DNA of 64,000 nucleotides. Origin: Bacillus sp. ISL-55 (GTDB lineage Bacteria; Bacillota; Bacilli; Bacillales; Cytobacillaceae). The stretch is from assembly GCF_018613155.1 (NCBI RefSeq), contig NZ_JAGGQU010000012.1:67573-131572 (forward strand). Reading direction: 5' to 3'. Made by a program: the position numbers and the translations under genes. Positions 55,495 to 64,000 of the stretch are shown one piece after another; position 1 is the stretch's first letter, and the number at the start of each line of letters is the position of its first letter. The notes below the pieces were generated by a model. The model had not been told where the DNA came from, made no database searches, and saw nothing but the letters and a program-made list of their open reading frames with translations.

Positions 55495-56424
55495 TTAATG
55501 AACATTCAGCAATTTTATCAGCCGTATGACCTTTTGATCGTCCCAAGTATCGATCCGGACGAGCTTTGTACTTTGGATGATTTCATTATAAAAATCTTTC
55601 CCTGCTGGATATTGTCCATCCCAGCGCAAAGGGACATTGTACACATTGATCGTGCCGTTCCCATTGCCGCTATAAGTCACAGAACCATCCACTAAACGAG
55701 AACCTGCCAACTGGATGACATCCTCAGGATAACTGGCACTTGTTTCATCGTCAGGATTCAGTTTTTCCCCTGCTGGAATGTGCCGGACATTCAATTCATC
55801 GATTTCCTGATTGGGTCCAAGTTGCAGCCAAACCCGAGCGTACTCAATTTGATTACTTGAATAGTTAGATAGCGATTCCCCGTCCGCTTGTTTTTCACTG
55901 TTTTCGAAATCCTGGATCAGGACGACTTTGAATTTCCCATCATAGGAGACCCAACTAACTGAATCCACGCGGCTCTTATTTTTAACCTTAGGCAATTCAT
56001 CCATGATTTGTTTCGCCATTTCAAACATCATTTCAGTTTCTTCATAACTTTTCGTATGTCCATCCTGGAATTTTTCATTGATTTCCTGACTGTACTCTTC
56101 CGTATCTGGCAGCAATTTTACTGAATAATTCGTCATTCCTGAGTCGCTTTCCCATACGCCCGTTTCATAATGCGTCCCATCAATTTTGTAATGCGCATTC
56201 AGGTAGTCGTCGATATTCATATTTTCTGAGAGTTGTTCATCTGAAGCATCATCTGTTTCAGACGGTTGCGCTTCCTCTTCATTGTCGTTATCTAAGTCAG
56301 AATCAACAGTTTGATTTTCTTCCTCGTTTGCTGGTGACATTTCATTCTTCACTTCTGTCTGTGAGCAGCCTGCAGCCATGAACAGCAAAGCCATCATTAA
56401 GACTAAATAAGGGATTCCCTTCAT
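55495..56424 (-). CDS. Hypothetical lipoprotein, acidic N-terminal linker
   Basis: A 309-residue protein with a lipoprotein signal (A-A-G-C at 17-20). Residues 30-75 are an Asp/Glu/Ser-rich disordered linker, and a soluble domain of about 230 residues follows with G-T-H-Y-E-T-G-V-W, S-V-S-W-V-S-Y-D-G-K-F-K and D-E-L-N-V-R-H-I-P-A-G. I do not recognise the family. Its ATG overlaps the stop of the broken HAD gene (ATGA). Confidence 0.75.
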   Translation of the reverse strand: MKGIPYLVLMMALLFMAAGCSQTEVKNEMSPANEEENQTVDSDLDNDNEEEAQPSETDDASDEQLSENMNIDDYLNAHYKIDGTHYETGVWESDSGMTNYSVKLLPDTEEYSQEINEKFQDGHTKSYEETEMMFEMAKQIMDELPKVKNKSRVDSVSWVSYDGKFKVVLIQDFENSEKQADGESLSNYSSNQIEYARVWLQLGPNQEIDELNVRHIPAGEKLNPDDETSASYPEDVIQLAGSRLVDGSVTYSGNGNGTINVYNVPLRWDGQYPAGKDFYNEIIQSTKLVRIDTWDDQKVIRLIKLLNVH

Positions 56425-57090
56425 GATTGTATCCTTCCTTTCTGTACAGATTTATATTCGGAATCTTGTTCATCTCTATTAAAAACTATTAAAAGTTCTT
56501 CAAAACTTTTAATTTTCATATCATATTCACTTACTTGGCCAAACCCGTATTCAGCATATATAAAGGGAATATCAGCAAATCTGGCTGCTGCTAAATCACC
56601 CTGTGTGTCGCCCACATAAACTGGGCTTGATAGGTTATTTCTCTCAATAACTAAGTTAATATTTTCACCTTTTGACAGACCCGTTCTGCCTGGGTTTTCA
56701 AAGTCTATAAAATACTTGTCAAGTCTATGAGACTTATAAAAAGCTTCTATGTAGCCATCTTGGCAGTTACTGACGATATATAGTTTGTACCTTTGAGAAA
56801 GCTCCTTCAGGACATCCTCTTGGGAAAAAGAACCCCACCGTTTTTTTCTAGAATAGATTGTTCAATTTCACAACAATCTTTTATTATTTTTTCCCGTTCT
56901 GTATCAGCTAAGTCGGGAAAGAGTTTCCTGCTTATATCATCCATCTGTAGACCCATCGTACCTTCAAAGTCTTTCCTGGTTAATTCACTATTTATGAGAG
57001 TACTTTTTCGTATAACGCTGTTCCAGGCACTGAGTACCGTGTCGATTGATCCCAAATAGTTCCACCCAGATCAAAAATTATGCTATCCAA
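56421..57090 (-). pseudogene. HAD family hydrolase with two frameshifts
   Basis: TTG 57090 (GGGAGTG upstream) opens D-S-I-I-F-D-L-G-G-T-I-W-D, the HAD nucleophile motif. After W-D the frame must shift to continue S-I-D-T-V-L-S-A-W-N, and again at V-L-F to continue with Q-E-D-V-L-K-E-L and then Y-I-V-S-N-C. Each break fits one lost base, one in GGGATC and one in a run of five T. The last part has V-G-D-T-Q-G-D (HAD motif IV). Repaired length would be about 223 residues. Either decay or homopolymer sequencing errors. Confidence 0.8.
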
Positions 57091-57189
57091 TTCAGTTCAC
57101 TCCCATTTAAGTTAGCCCTTTTCTTCGTGGGGCCTCTCAAGACTCATACCAATATAACACACCAAAAGATGGAAATAAAACCATCTACT

Positions 57190-57224
57190 AAAAGAGCCTT
57201 ATCCGTCAAAGGATAAGACTCTCT
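57190..57224 (-). terminator. Rho-independent terminator
   Basis: AGAGTCTTATCC and GGATAAGGCTCT pair (one G-U) and TTTAG follows on the minus strand. It ends the glycosylase gene. Confidence 0.75.
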
Positions 57225-57266
57225 AATTCTGCAACAGCTTCACAATGTGTGTTTACAAACTTTCAC

Positions 57267-58070
57267 CTATTGCTGGCAATTCGGACAAAAGTAAGTTTTT
57301 CGTGAAGAGATTTCACTTTTTACAATGGAAGCATTGCAACGGGAACATGCCTCACCTTCTCTGTCATAAACATAAAATTGATAGCCCCCAGTCTTGCCAT
57401 CTCCTTTATATAGCGGGTTTTCCATATAACCACCTTGTTGAATTCCTCTTTTAAGGATGAACTGTATCGAATGATATAGCCGTGATAATTGTTGATCTTC
57501 AAGCTCATTGATTTTTTTATCAGGGCGAATCTCTGCATGCCAGAGAATCTCATCCGAATACCCATTCCCTATTCCAGCTAGCACTTCTTGATTGATTAAT
57601 GTTGTTTTAATTGTTCCTCTTCTTTTATCCATTAATTGATGAAAGGCATCCAAAGTAAAATCAGGTTCAAGCACTTCAGGTCCGAGTTTCTTGAACTCTT
57701 CCTTGACCTCCTCAGAAGATAAAAGATGCAGGTAGCCCAATCGCAGTCCAATGAAAAATAAATGTTGTTCCCCGAATGAAAGCTTTACTTGAATCGTCCT
57801 GTTCGGCCGATCTTCCTCTTTGCCAAAAAACATCCATCCGCCAAGCATCAAGTGCAATAATAAACATTTTCCATCCTGTAATTCAAAAATTAAATATTTC
57901 GCTCTTCTACTAATCGTTTTTATAGCTTGATTTGAAACTTGCATAGCAAACCCGTCAACCGGTACGTTAATAGACTTTTCCCGCCCAATCTCAACACCTG
58001 AAATGTTCTGCCCGCCTATCAATGAGCCCAGTAATGTTCTATATGTTTCCATCTCCGGCAATTCAGGCAT
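57267..58070 (-). CDS. Fpg/Nei family DNA glycosylase
   Basis: A 267-residue base-excision repair enzyme. It begins M-P-E-L-P-E-M-E, with the catalytic Pro and Glu exposed after Met removal. The helix-two-turns-helix (N-Q-E-V-L-A-G-I-G-N-G-Y-S-D-E near 155) and the C-terminal zinc finger C-S-R-C ... C-P-N-C are intact. It is a divergent Fpg or endonuclease VIII paralogue; lesion preference cannot be told. Confidence 0.9.
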   Translation of the reverse strand: MPELPEMETYRTLLGSLIGGQNISGVEIGREKSINVPVDGFAMQVSNQAIKTISRRAKYLIFELQDGKCLLLHLMLGGWMFFGKEEDRPNRTIQVKLSFGEQHLFFIGLRLGYLHLLSSEEVKEEFKKLGPEVLEPDFTLDAFHQLMDKRRGTIKTTLINQEVLAGIGNGYSDEILWHAEIRPDKKINELEDQQLSRLYHSIQFILKRGIQQGGYMENPLYKGDGKTGGYQFYVYDREGEACSRCNASIVKSEISSRKTYFCPNCQQ

Positions 58071-58215
58071 AATTTTGCCCCCCCATTTTACAATTTATTT
58101 TTACAGTATTTCCTACTGGGGAATTATTATAAATGGCTCATGTTCCGCACGAGACATGGGGACGATTCCGGTTTAGATTCTAAATGCCATTATCAATTAG
58201 AATAGTTTCTTGAAA

Positions 58216-58250
58216 CAACAAAAGCCTTATCCACGAAATGGATAAGGCAC
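58216..58250 (-). terminator. Rho-independent terminator
   Basis: GCCTTATCCA and TGGATAAGGC pair around 5 nt, with TTTTGTTG following on the minus strand. It ends rlmD. Confidence 0.87.
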
Positions 58251-58256
58251 TACTAT

Positions 58257-59627
58257 TTATGCTAATTCAATCTTTGCAACAGCTTCACAGTGTGTCGTCT
58301 GCGGGAACATGTCGACTGGCTGTACTTCAACTGTCTTGTATCCGCCATCTTCGAGAATCCGCAAATCTCTTGCGAGGGTGGCGGGGTTGCAGGATACGTA
58401 CACAACTTTTTTCGGTTTCATGTCGATGATCGTTTGCAACAGTGCCTCGTCGCAGCCTTTTCGCGGCGGGTCTACGACCAACACGTCTGCGCTGTTACCT
58501 TCTTTATACCATGCCGGTATGACTGTTTCGGCTTCGCCGACTGCAAATTCAGCGTTGGTGATGCCGTTCAGTTCGGCGTTTCGTCTTGCGTCTTCAATAG
58601 CTTCGGGGACGATTTCGACTCCGAATACCTTCTTTGCTTTTTGCGCTAAAAATAACGAGATGGTTCCGATGCCGCAATAGGCATCTATGACGGATTCTTC
58701 TCCTGTCAGCTCGGCGTACTCGAGTGCTTTGTCGTAAAGCACTTTTGTCTGCTCAGGGTTCACCTGATAAAATGATCGCGCGGAAATCGCGAACTTGATG
58801 TCACCGATATTGTCATAGATGACTTCGCTGCCCCAAAGGACCTCCGTTTTGTCTCCCATGATGACATTCGTTTTCTTCGAGTTAATGTTATGAACGATTG
58901 ATTTTATCTTCGGAAGCCTTGCGACGATTTCATCGACCAGCACTTTTTGCTGAGGAATCTCATTTGTCCTGGTCACAATAACGACCATCAGCTCACCAGT
59001 TTGCCTGCCATAGCGGGCCATGATGTGGCGAAGCACACCTTTATGCTTTTCCTCATTATATGGCTGAATGCCCAGCTCGCTGGCGATTTCTTTTACCGCC
59101 TTGATTGCTTCGTTGATTTCATCAAGATGCAGCAGGCTTTCGTCTGTATCAACGATTTCATGGCTGCGCGGCTTGAAGAAGCCTGCGATCAGCTTGCCAT
59201 CCTTCTCGCCAACCGGCACCTGAGCTTTGTTCCGGTAATGCCATGGGTTGTCCATTCCCAAAATCGGATGTACCACAACATCCTCAAGCTTGCCAATTCG
59301 CGTCAGCACTTGCTTTACCTGGTTCTCTTTATACTTCAGCTGGCCCTCATAGCTGATATGCTGCAGCTGGCAGCCACCATATTTATGGGCATCCTCAGCC
59401 GGACACTCTACCCGGAACGTACTTCTTTCAATAATTTCCATCAAGCGGCCAAAGCCGTAGCCCTTATTCACCTTAGTCACTTTGATGGTTGCTTTTTCGC
59501 CAGGAAGCCCACCCTGGACAAAAATCGGGTAGCCGTCAATCTTGGCCACACCCGCACCGTCATGCGTCAAATCCTCAAACACTACATCTATAAAATCGTT
59601 CTTTTTAACCGGTATCGTTTTGCTCAT
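58257..59627 (-). CDS. rlmD: 23S rRNA (uracil-C5)-methyltransferase RlmD/RlmCD
   Basis: A 456-residue SAM-dependent RNA methyltransferase that makes 5-methyluridine in 23S rRNA. An N-terminal TRAM domain (about 5-60, with [10 protein letters not shown]) precedes [16 protein letters not shown] (iron-sulfur type cysteines), D-A-Y-C-G-I-G-T (SAM loop, about 315), D-P-P-R-K-G-C and the nucleophile [10 protein letters not shown] (about 410). ATG 59627 or 59630 is chosen from the AAAGGACGG site; the frame upstream to 59732 is unlikely to be used. Confidence 0.92.
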   Translation of the reverse strand: MSKTIPVKKNDFIDVVFEDLTHDGAGVAKIDGYPIFVQGGLPGEKATIKVTKVNKGYGFGRLMEIIERSTFRVECPAEDAHKYGGCQLQHISYEGQLKYKENQVKQVLTRIGKLEDVVVHPILGMDNPWHYRNKAQVPVGEKDGKLIAGFFKPRSHEIVDTDESLLHLDEINEAIKAVKEIASELGIQPYNEEKHKGVLRHIMARYGRQTGELMVVIVTRTNEIPQQKVLVDEIVARLPKIKSIVHNINSKKTNVIMGDKTEVLWGSEVIYDNIGDIKFAISARSFYQVNPEQTKVLYDKALEYAELTGEESVIDAYCGIGTISLFLAQKAKKVFGVEIVPEAIEDARRNAELNGITNAEFAVGEAETVIPAWYKEGNSADVLVVDPPRKGCDEALLQTIIDMKPKKVVYVSCNPATLARDLRILEDGGYKTVEVQPVDMFPQTTHCEAVAKIELA

Positions 59628-59823
59628 CATTTCCGTCCTTTGCTGTGAATTAGCTAAATCAGATTTTATCATACTGAGGCCGTTATTGCGAAACGCCGGC
59701 CCGGTATGGAATGAGAACCCACACATAGGCACTTCCCCATAGCCGATTTACTTTTCATGAATATAATTCAATAACTGGATAAAAACCGCATTAATGATTC
59801 CATAAAGGACTGGAGGTGTAGAA

Positions 59824-60204
59824 ATGAACTCATTTTTTAAAAAGAAGGACAGTTCGAGCAAGGAGGAGATGATTGCCCAGATTGAAAAACAAATCTCTGT
59901 TTCCCTGTTCGTTCAGGCCGCTGCCCAGATTACAGAAGCGATTTTATTGTCCAGATTATATGCCCTGAGAGATGAAACCGAAGGAGAAAGCGAAATTATT
60001 ACAGGTGTATGGGTCCAATCAATCGGCCAGACAATCGAAGCTTTAGCTGTCAGCAAAGAGCTTTCAACCTTCAATCAGCAGGAGCTGAGGGAACTGCAGA
60101 AAATTATTGTCTCTTCGGATTTTTTGCAATCGATTGGCGCAGCTATAGAAGGCGCGGGGGGAATCAAAGTCCTGAAGGAAACACCAGAATCGTTCATCCC
60201 GTAA
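59824..60204 (+). CDS. Hypothetical protein with internal I-G-Q-T-I-E-A repeats
   Basis: A 126-residue soluble protein. Three related segments are visible: F-V-Q-A-A-A-Q-I-T-E-A (about 29), W-V-Q-S-I-G-Q-T-I-E-A-L (about 63) and F-L-Q-S-I-G-A-A-I-E-G-A-G-G (about 101). This repeated pattern resembles repetitive Bacillus proteins of the DUF6944 type, but I am not certain. GGAGGTG lies 8 nt before the ATG. Confidence 0.65.
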   Translation: MNSFFKKKDSSSKEEMIAQIEKQISVSLFVQAAAQITEAILLSRLYALRDETEGESEIITGVWVQSIGQTIEALAVSKELSTFNQQELRELQKIIVSSDFLQSIGAAIEGAGGIKVLKETPESFIP

Positions 60205-60205
60205 A

Positions 60206-60237
60206 AAAAGAAAGCCGACTTTTATATCAGCTTTCGA
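60206..60237 (-). terminator. Weak terminator candidate
   Basis: GAAAGC and GCTTTC arms flank 15 nt, and the minus strand continues TTTTTTTACGGG. It would end the DUF3221 gene. Confidence 0.5.
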
Positions 60238-60248
60238 TTCATTGAATA

Positions 60249-60584
60249 TTATTTACGTATTATTTTCTTCGCTGTGGCTTGCTCGGGATAGCTTTCCCTG
60301 ATACTGCCGTCAATCCAGAACTCAATATGGTCGCCTTTTTGTAACCCATCAGCCGCTTCATAATCCAGCCAGATTAACTCCAATCCTCCTTGGTCGATTA
60401 ATGCGTCACCGGGAACATCTTTAATTTCATTATATCTTTCCTGATTAATATTTTTCACGACCAGAATTGCCTCGTCGCTTACTTCTAAAATAAAACCTTC
60501 GCCAGAAATCTGTTCCTTCGAGCAGGCTGCAAGGCATAAAGCCAGCAAAAATACCATTACGATCGCACTTCTTCTTGTTCTCAT
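60249..60584 (-). CDS. DUF3221 family lipoprotein
   Basis: A 111-residue lipoprotein (L-A-A-C at 18-21). The small beta-barrel-like domain starts G-E-G-F-I-L-E-V-S-D and ends G-D-H-I-E-F-W-I-D-G-S-I-R-E-S-Y-P-E-Q, the typical DUF3221 (YobA) pattern. Function unknown. GGGAGAA precedes the ATG. Confidence 0.87.
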   Translation of the reverse strand: MRTRRSAIVMVFLLALCLAACSKEQISGEGFILEVSDEAILVVKNINQERYNEIKDVPGDALIDQGGLELIWLDYEAADGLQKGDHIEFWIDGSIRESYPEQATAKKIIRK

Positions 60585-60696
60585 TTCATTCTCCCTTTTT
60601 TATCTGGATGCCCCACAAGCCTCAATAAAACGTTTCGAATAGGTACAAGCCCCTGCACGAAATGGATCATTCTTTTCTTATTTCCGTGGTTTCTCA

Positions 60697-61149
60697 TCAT
60701 TCAACAGAGAATTCCTTTGTCACCATGAACTTTTTTCCTTCTTTCGGTGTCATCCAGACAGAAAGGACATAGTCTCCTTTATCAAGGGAAAGCTCATGTA
60801 GGTCGATGTCATAACTCAACGTCTCCCCCTGCTTTACCTTTTCCTCTCCTAAAGCCTGTAAAAAGTTCGCGACACTTGAAAATAGAAAGATTTCCTTTCC
60901 ATCCTTTGTCTCGACCGAATAATCGTACCGCTGGGAACTTGTAAATTCCAATGTCACTTCCTGTTCCGTTTGATTTTTGACTTCATATTGAAAAACCAGC
61001 GGACTCTCCTCTTTCATACTTGCATCCATCTCTCCTGCCACGATTCCGGCACCTCCTTTTTCCTGATTATCGTTATTCGAAACCTGGCTCTCCGTTCCGC
61101 AGCCGGTCACCAGCAAACCCATCAGCAAAATCATCCATAATTTTTTCAT
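60697..61149 (-). CDS. BsuPI-domain lipoprotein
   Basis: A 150-residue lipoprotein (V-T-G-C at 14-17). From about residue 50 it has F-Q-Y-E-V-K-N-Q-T-E-Q-E-V-T-L-E-F-T-S-S-Q-R-Y-D-Y, matching the BsuPI intracellular proteinase inhibitor-related domain; here it is exported and lipid-anchored. Inhibitory activity is not established for such forms. AGGAGGC lies upstream. Confidence 0.85.
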   Translation of the reverse strand: MKKLWMILLMGLLVTGCGTESQVSNNDNQEKGGAGIVAGEMDASMKEESPLVFQYEVKNQTEQEVTLEFTSSQRYDYSVETKDGKEIFLFSSVANFLQALGEEKVKQGETLSYDIDLHELSLDKGDYVLSVWMTPKEGKKFMVTKEFSVE

Positions 61150-61248
61150 TGTCTTAGCCTCCTGTTGAATAAACTCTTTATCTATTTGTCAGGAGAACGG
61201 GTAAAAAGGTTACACTCATTGATAAACTAAATAACCTATTTTTAAACA

Positions 61249-61282
61249 AAAGAAGAGAAGTGCCTGTACACCTCTCCTTACT
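61249..61282 (-). terminator. Probable terminator
   Basis: On the minus strand AGAGGTG and CACTTCTCT pair and TTCTTTTG follows. It ends the permease pair. Confidence 0.6.
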
Positions 61283-61283
61283 T

Positions 61284-62174
61284 TTAAGCTCTTTTATACT
61301 TTTTATCAAAATATTGCTGCAACCCGCTGCTTGTCATCGAGAAGGCTAATATGGTAATCCCTATGGCAATGGTGCCGGTAATCGGCAGCCATGGATGCGA
61401 CCAGATGTGGTGGGTAATCTCTGCGAAATAGGTCGGCCATGCATTGGAGGCGTTCATCGCCTTATACCCTCCACCAAGCTGGGAAACGAATTCGACGCTC
61501 AAAAAGATTTCGACGATGCCAAGCTGGCCGATGAGAAATAACGTCCTCCCAAGATCTGAGAAAAACTGAACGATGAAGAACGGCCTTAATGGCGGCCAGT
61601 AGTAGTTTTTCAGCATTGTCAATGGTGAAGACCCTGCAACAATACCTCCTTCGACATAAGGTTTTTTTGAAATATCGACCATTCCCTGGAAAAAAATATC
61701 GGCAACCCTGCCTGCTTCAATTAAAGCGAGCACTAGCATAATCCAGAGATATCGATTGCTCGAAAAAGTAATGAACGGTGTGCCAATTAACAGGATGACA
61801 AAGAAAATCGGCGGCAAAAATGAGAACAATCGATTCCATATGATCAATATTCTTTGGAAGAGTTTCGAATAAAAACTTGCCATCGCTAACGGGATCGCAA
61901 TGATATAACGGATCAGCACGATCGCCAGGATGGTTAACAGCGTTTCTTTCGTACCCAGCAGCACCCTGCTCAGTAAATCCTTGCCATTCGCATCTGACCC
62001 GATTGGAAAATCCGCGGATGGTGCGAACGGAGGAAGTTCGAAACCGCCATCATCCTTCTGCCTCATCACTGTTTCTTTTAACGAAGAATCCACGAACGGA
62101 AGATAAGGGGCCATGAATGATATAAGCACTAGAAAAGACAATATAATCAAGCCAAATAGTAATGATTTATTCAT
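61284..62174 (-). CDS. ABC transporter permease (DppC/AppC type)
   Basis: A 296-residue inner-membrane permease of the peptide/nickel group. Helix 1 (about 4-24) precedes an extracellular loop with F-P-I-G-S-D-A-N-G-K-D-L-L-S-R (about 55), the usual DppC landmark, then five helices. The cytoplasmic coupling helix region is E-G-G-I-V-A-G-S-S-P-L. It overlaps the upstream permease gene by 8 nt. No ATPase or binding protein is visible between here and the window edge. Confidence 0.85.
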   Translation of the reverse strand: MNKSLLFGLIILSFLVLISFMAPYLPFVDSSLKETVMRQKDDGGFELPPFAPSADFPIGSDANGKDLLSRVLLGTKETLLTILAIVLIRYIIAIPLAMASFYSKLFQRILIIWNRLFSFLPPIFFVILLIGTPFITFSSNRYLWIMLVLALIEAGRVADIFFQGMVDISKKPYVEGGIVAGSSPLTMLKNYYWPPLRPFFIVQFFSDLGRTLFLIGQLGIVEIFLSVEFVSQLGGGYKAMNASNAWPTYFAEITHHIWSHPWLPITGTIAIGITILAFSMTSSGLQQYFDKKYKRA

Positions 62175-63120
62175 GATTCATCTCCTGTGAAGCCGGGGTG
62201 ACAAGACTCTTAAAAATCTGTGCAACCAGATTTGCAATCAGAATGATCGTGGCAAAAAAGATCGCATAACCGGTTGCCGAAATGCCGTCTACCATAATAT
62301 CCAGTCCAATCCTGAAGCCTGTTCCCCTTAGTACCGCATCAAACAGACCGTCCGCCGCTCCCTGAAAATCCATTAGTTTTTCCACAATAAATAGATTCGA
62401 TAGTACATAGAGTGTGATGGTATTCGCATGCGCCAGTATTCTAGGAAAGGAGTTTTTCAAAATATGCATAAACAATATTTTCATGCCGGGAGTTCCTTTT
62501 GATTTCGCAGTCCGGATATAATCGTTTCCTTCCTGCTCCTGCAAACTCACCTTGGTGATATTCGCAAGGTAGAAAACAGGATAAATCAGCAAAAATAGAA
62601 TACCAACCACATAGGTTTCAAGTTTTTCACTGCCATATAAGGTCACATGGAAAAAGAGGCCTTTTTCATATAAATACATCAAGCCAATCTGGGCGACAAT
62701 GATGAAAAAAAGATCCGGCATCGAGATGAACAGCCACGTCGTCCCATTCCCAAGGAAGTTTAACTTTTTCCTCTGCATCCGAAAATCAAAGATTCCCTTC
62801 AACACACCAAAAATATAAGCCAAAATCAAAGTCGGCACAATCAGGAGCAAACTTTTCCACGCCTTGCCCCCTATCCGATCAGCATATGTCTGACCGGGGA
62901 CAAACTCTCCTAATCCTTGATTTTCTTTGATGTAGGTAAAGAAGCCCGTGATATTTTGAATATGCCTGTCCAAGTCATAATCATAGCTGGCGGATACAAA
63001 CTGTCCGCCCTTTCCAGTCTCATATTCCGTCGTACCCGGTAAAAACAAAATACCGATAAACAAAAACACACAGACGATCCATAAAACAAACTGCTCAATT
63101 GCCTTTTTAAAATAAACCAT
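62167..63120 (-). CDS. ABC transporter permease (DppB/AppB type)
   Basis: A 317-residue permease. ATG 63120 follows AGGAGG by 5 nt and gives M-V-Y-F-K-K-A-I-E-Q-F; the frame upstream to 63162 is not needed. Six helices with a large extracellular loop after the first, and a coupling segment D-Y-I-R-T-A-K-S-K-G-T-P near 210, which is the DppB EAA-type loop. It pairs with the DppC-like permease by overlap. Substrate unknown. Confidence 0.85.
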   Translation of the reverse strand: MVYFKKAIEQFVLWIVCVFLFIGILFLPGTTEYETGKGGQFVSASYDYDLDRHIQNITGFFTYIKENQGLGEFVPGQTYADRIGGKAWKSLLLIVPTLILAYIFGVLKGIFDFRMQRKKLNFLGNGTTWLFISMPDLFFIIVAQIGLMYLYEKGLFFHVTLYGSEKLETYVVGILFLLIYPVFYLANITKVSLQEQEGNDYIRTAKSKGTPGMKILFMHILKNSFPRILAHANTITLYVLSNLFIVEKLMDFQGAADGLFDAVLRGTGFRIGLDIMVDGISATGYAIFFATIILIANLVAQIFKSLVTPASQEMNHE

Positions 63121-63227
63121 GAAGCCTCCTGGTGGACTGTATTTTATTGAGAAGCGCAACAACTAAACTCTGATATTATAAAAAGCCGCCTGAAAGCAGC
63201 TCGCAATACACAACTACTTGTTCACTA

Positions 63228-63653
63228 TTAATCTCCCAAATCCTCATAATGCAGCCCTTCATCAGGCAACTCTGCATTTGGTACGCCAACACTTACCTGC
63301 CTGATTCCTTGATCAGTGACAGAATAACCGTAAATCCAGCCCTGCTCATTCTCGAATCTCACTTCCATATGATATGGATTATAATTTCGGCTCGTACGAT
63401 AGCTGATACTGAATTCTTCTCCCGGATACCTCTTTTCCAGGTATTCAGTCAGCTGCTCGGTTTTAACACCAAGATGATAGTTAATCCAAAGAGGCCGAAT
63501 TGCAAAGAACGTCAACTCCATGACGATTACAATAACGATTATCTTTAAAGCGGCATTCCGCTTCTTCTCGGGCAAAAAGTAAGCAACCCCCAAAAGCATC
63601 AACACAAAAGCCAAAGCTGACAATATCTCAATAACCGTAATCGGATGCATCAA
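63228..63653 (-). CDS. Hypothetical membrane-anchored protein, 141 residues
   Basis: Two membrane helices (about 8-28 and 35-55) precede an exported domain with Y-L-E-K-R-Y-P-G-E-E-F-S-I-S-Y-R-T and Y-H-M-E-V-R-F-E-N-E. This pattern resembles the small Bacillus membrane proteins with a PepSY/YfjL-like outer domain, but I cannot name the family. Monocistronic. Confidence 0.65.
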   Translation of the reverse strand: MMHPITVIEILSALAFVLMLLGVAYFLPEKKRNAALKIIVIVIVMELTFFAIRPLWINYHLGVKTEQLTEYLEKRYPGEEFSISYRTSRNYNPYHMEVRFENEQGWIYGYSVTDQGIRQVSVGVPNAELPDEGLHYEDLGD

Positions 63654-63808
63654 ATCACCAGCTTCCTTTAGACACTAGTTATATTTTACCATTTTTAATT
63701 TTTCAGAAAAGTATTTTTTTATTTTTTATTCTTCCCTTACCTGAGGATGGGAAATAGAGAGGGTTTTACTCAGATAATTACAATGGTGTATTTGTATGTA
63801 AACCTTTT

Positions 63809-64000
63809 TATGTGACGATAAGCCCGAGGATTACGGTTTTTAGGGAACATTAATCCCTTTTATGTGACGATAAACTCGAGGATTGCGGTTTTAAGGGAAC
63901 ATTAATCCCTTTTATGTGACGATTAACTCGAGGATTACGGTTTTAAGAGAACATTAATACCTTTTATGTGACGTTAAGCCCGAGGATTACCGTTTTAAGG
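63809..64000. repeat. 52-bp-period array D (four units, continuing past the edge)
   Basis: TATGTGACG recurs at 63809, 63861, 63913 and 63965 (last as TATGTGACG), each step 52 bp. Units also share CGAGGATTACGGTTTTAAGG and ACATTAATCCCTTT. An inner inverted repeat AAGGGA / TCCCTT (7-nt gap) is present in two units and degraded in the last. The array lies upstream of the minus-strand gene at 63228-63653 and runs out of the window; no gene is seen between 63654 and the edge. Confidence 0.85.

Overview
The window reads as the chromosome of a low-to-mid GC Gram-positive spore-former relative, most likely a Bacillaceae member (Bacillus/Mesobacillus/Cytobacillus-like). The reasons are strong AGGAGG ribosome sites with frequent TTG and GTG starts, families typical of Bacillaceae (SE1832, DUF4083, DUF3221, DUF4256, DUF1456, BsuPI, YcgR/YcgQ, CBO0543), and Bacillus-type regulatory boxes (MhqR, Zur, Pho, FNR). 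No rRNA or tRNA genes, insertion sequences, prophage or CRISPR array were found. The genus is inference.

Layout. 1-4.5 kb holds small membrane and hypothetical genes on the minus strand, including several under 60 residues. 4.6-9.9 kb has a Gfo/Idh/MocA oxidoreductase, an SE1832 protein, a DUF378 gene broken by an amber codon, a CarH-like B12-binding MerR regulator whose upstream region carries 11-bp-spaced repeats, and an MMPL transporter. 10-15 kb has SelO, a 3-hydroxyacyl-CoA dehydrogenase and a quinone-detoxification pair (MhqO-like dioxygenase plus WrbA) behind two MhqR boxes. 15-20.4 kb has two CBO0543 paralogues, PstS with Pho boxes, and a redox gene with an in-frame TGA at the catalytic cysteine position. 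20.5-30.5 kb has an ABC-F ATPase with a possible attenuator leader, an EamA exporter with cysteine dioxygenase, a Zur-type zinc locus (His-rich ZnuA, YcgR, YcgQ) and NarK behind an FNR box. 30.8-45.3 kb has an EAL phosphodiesterase, a flavin amine oxidase, an acetyltransferase, a ribonucleotide reductase operon under a cobalamin riboswitch, SstT, KatG, Dus and an Rpn nuclease. 45.4-54 kb has a winged-helix protein overlapping a large coiled-coil SF1 helicase, then a very large GH94-like protein. 54-64 kb has Nif3, DUF429, lipoproteins, a frameshifted HAD gene, an Fpg/Nei glycosylase, RlmD and two oligopeptide-type ABC permeases.

Most notable. (1) The gene at 17932-18480 reads through one TGA at codon 35 to give a U-P-V-C redox motif, followed by a 7-bp hairpin 25 nt downstream, so it is a candidate selenoprotein. 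(2) Five intergenic loci carry tandem repeats of unrelated sequence but the same 52-bp period (18 units at 18.75-19.68 kb, about 8 at 12.65-13.03 kb, 2-3 at 9.91 kb, 4 at the right edge, 2 near 39.75 kb). In three of them each unit holds an inverted repeat whose arms change together between units or arrays. (3) B12 appears twice as a signal: the CarH-like regulator and the riboswitch ahead of the B12-independent ribonucleotide reductase.
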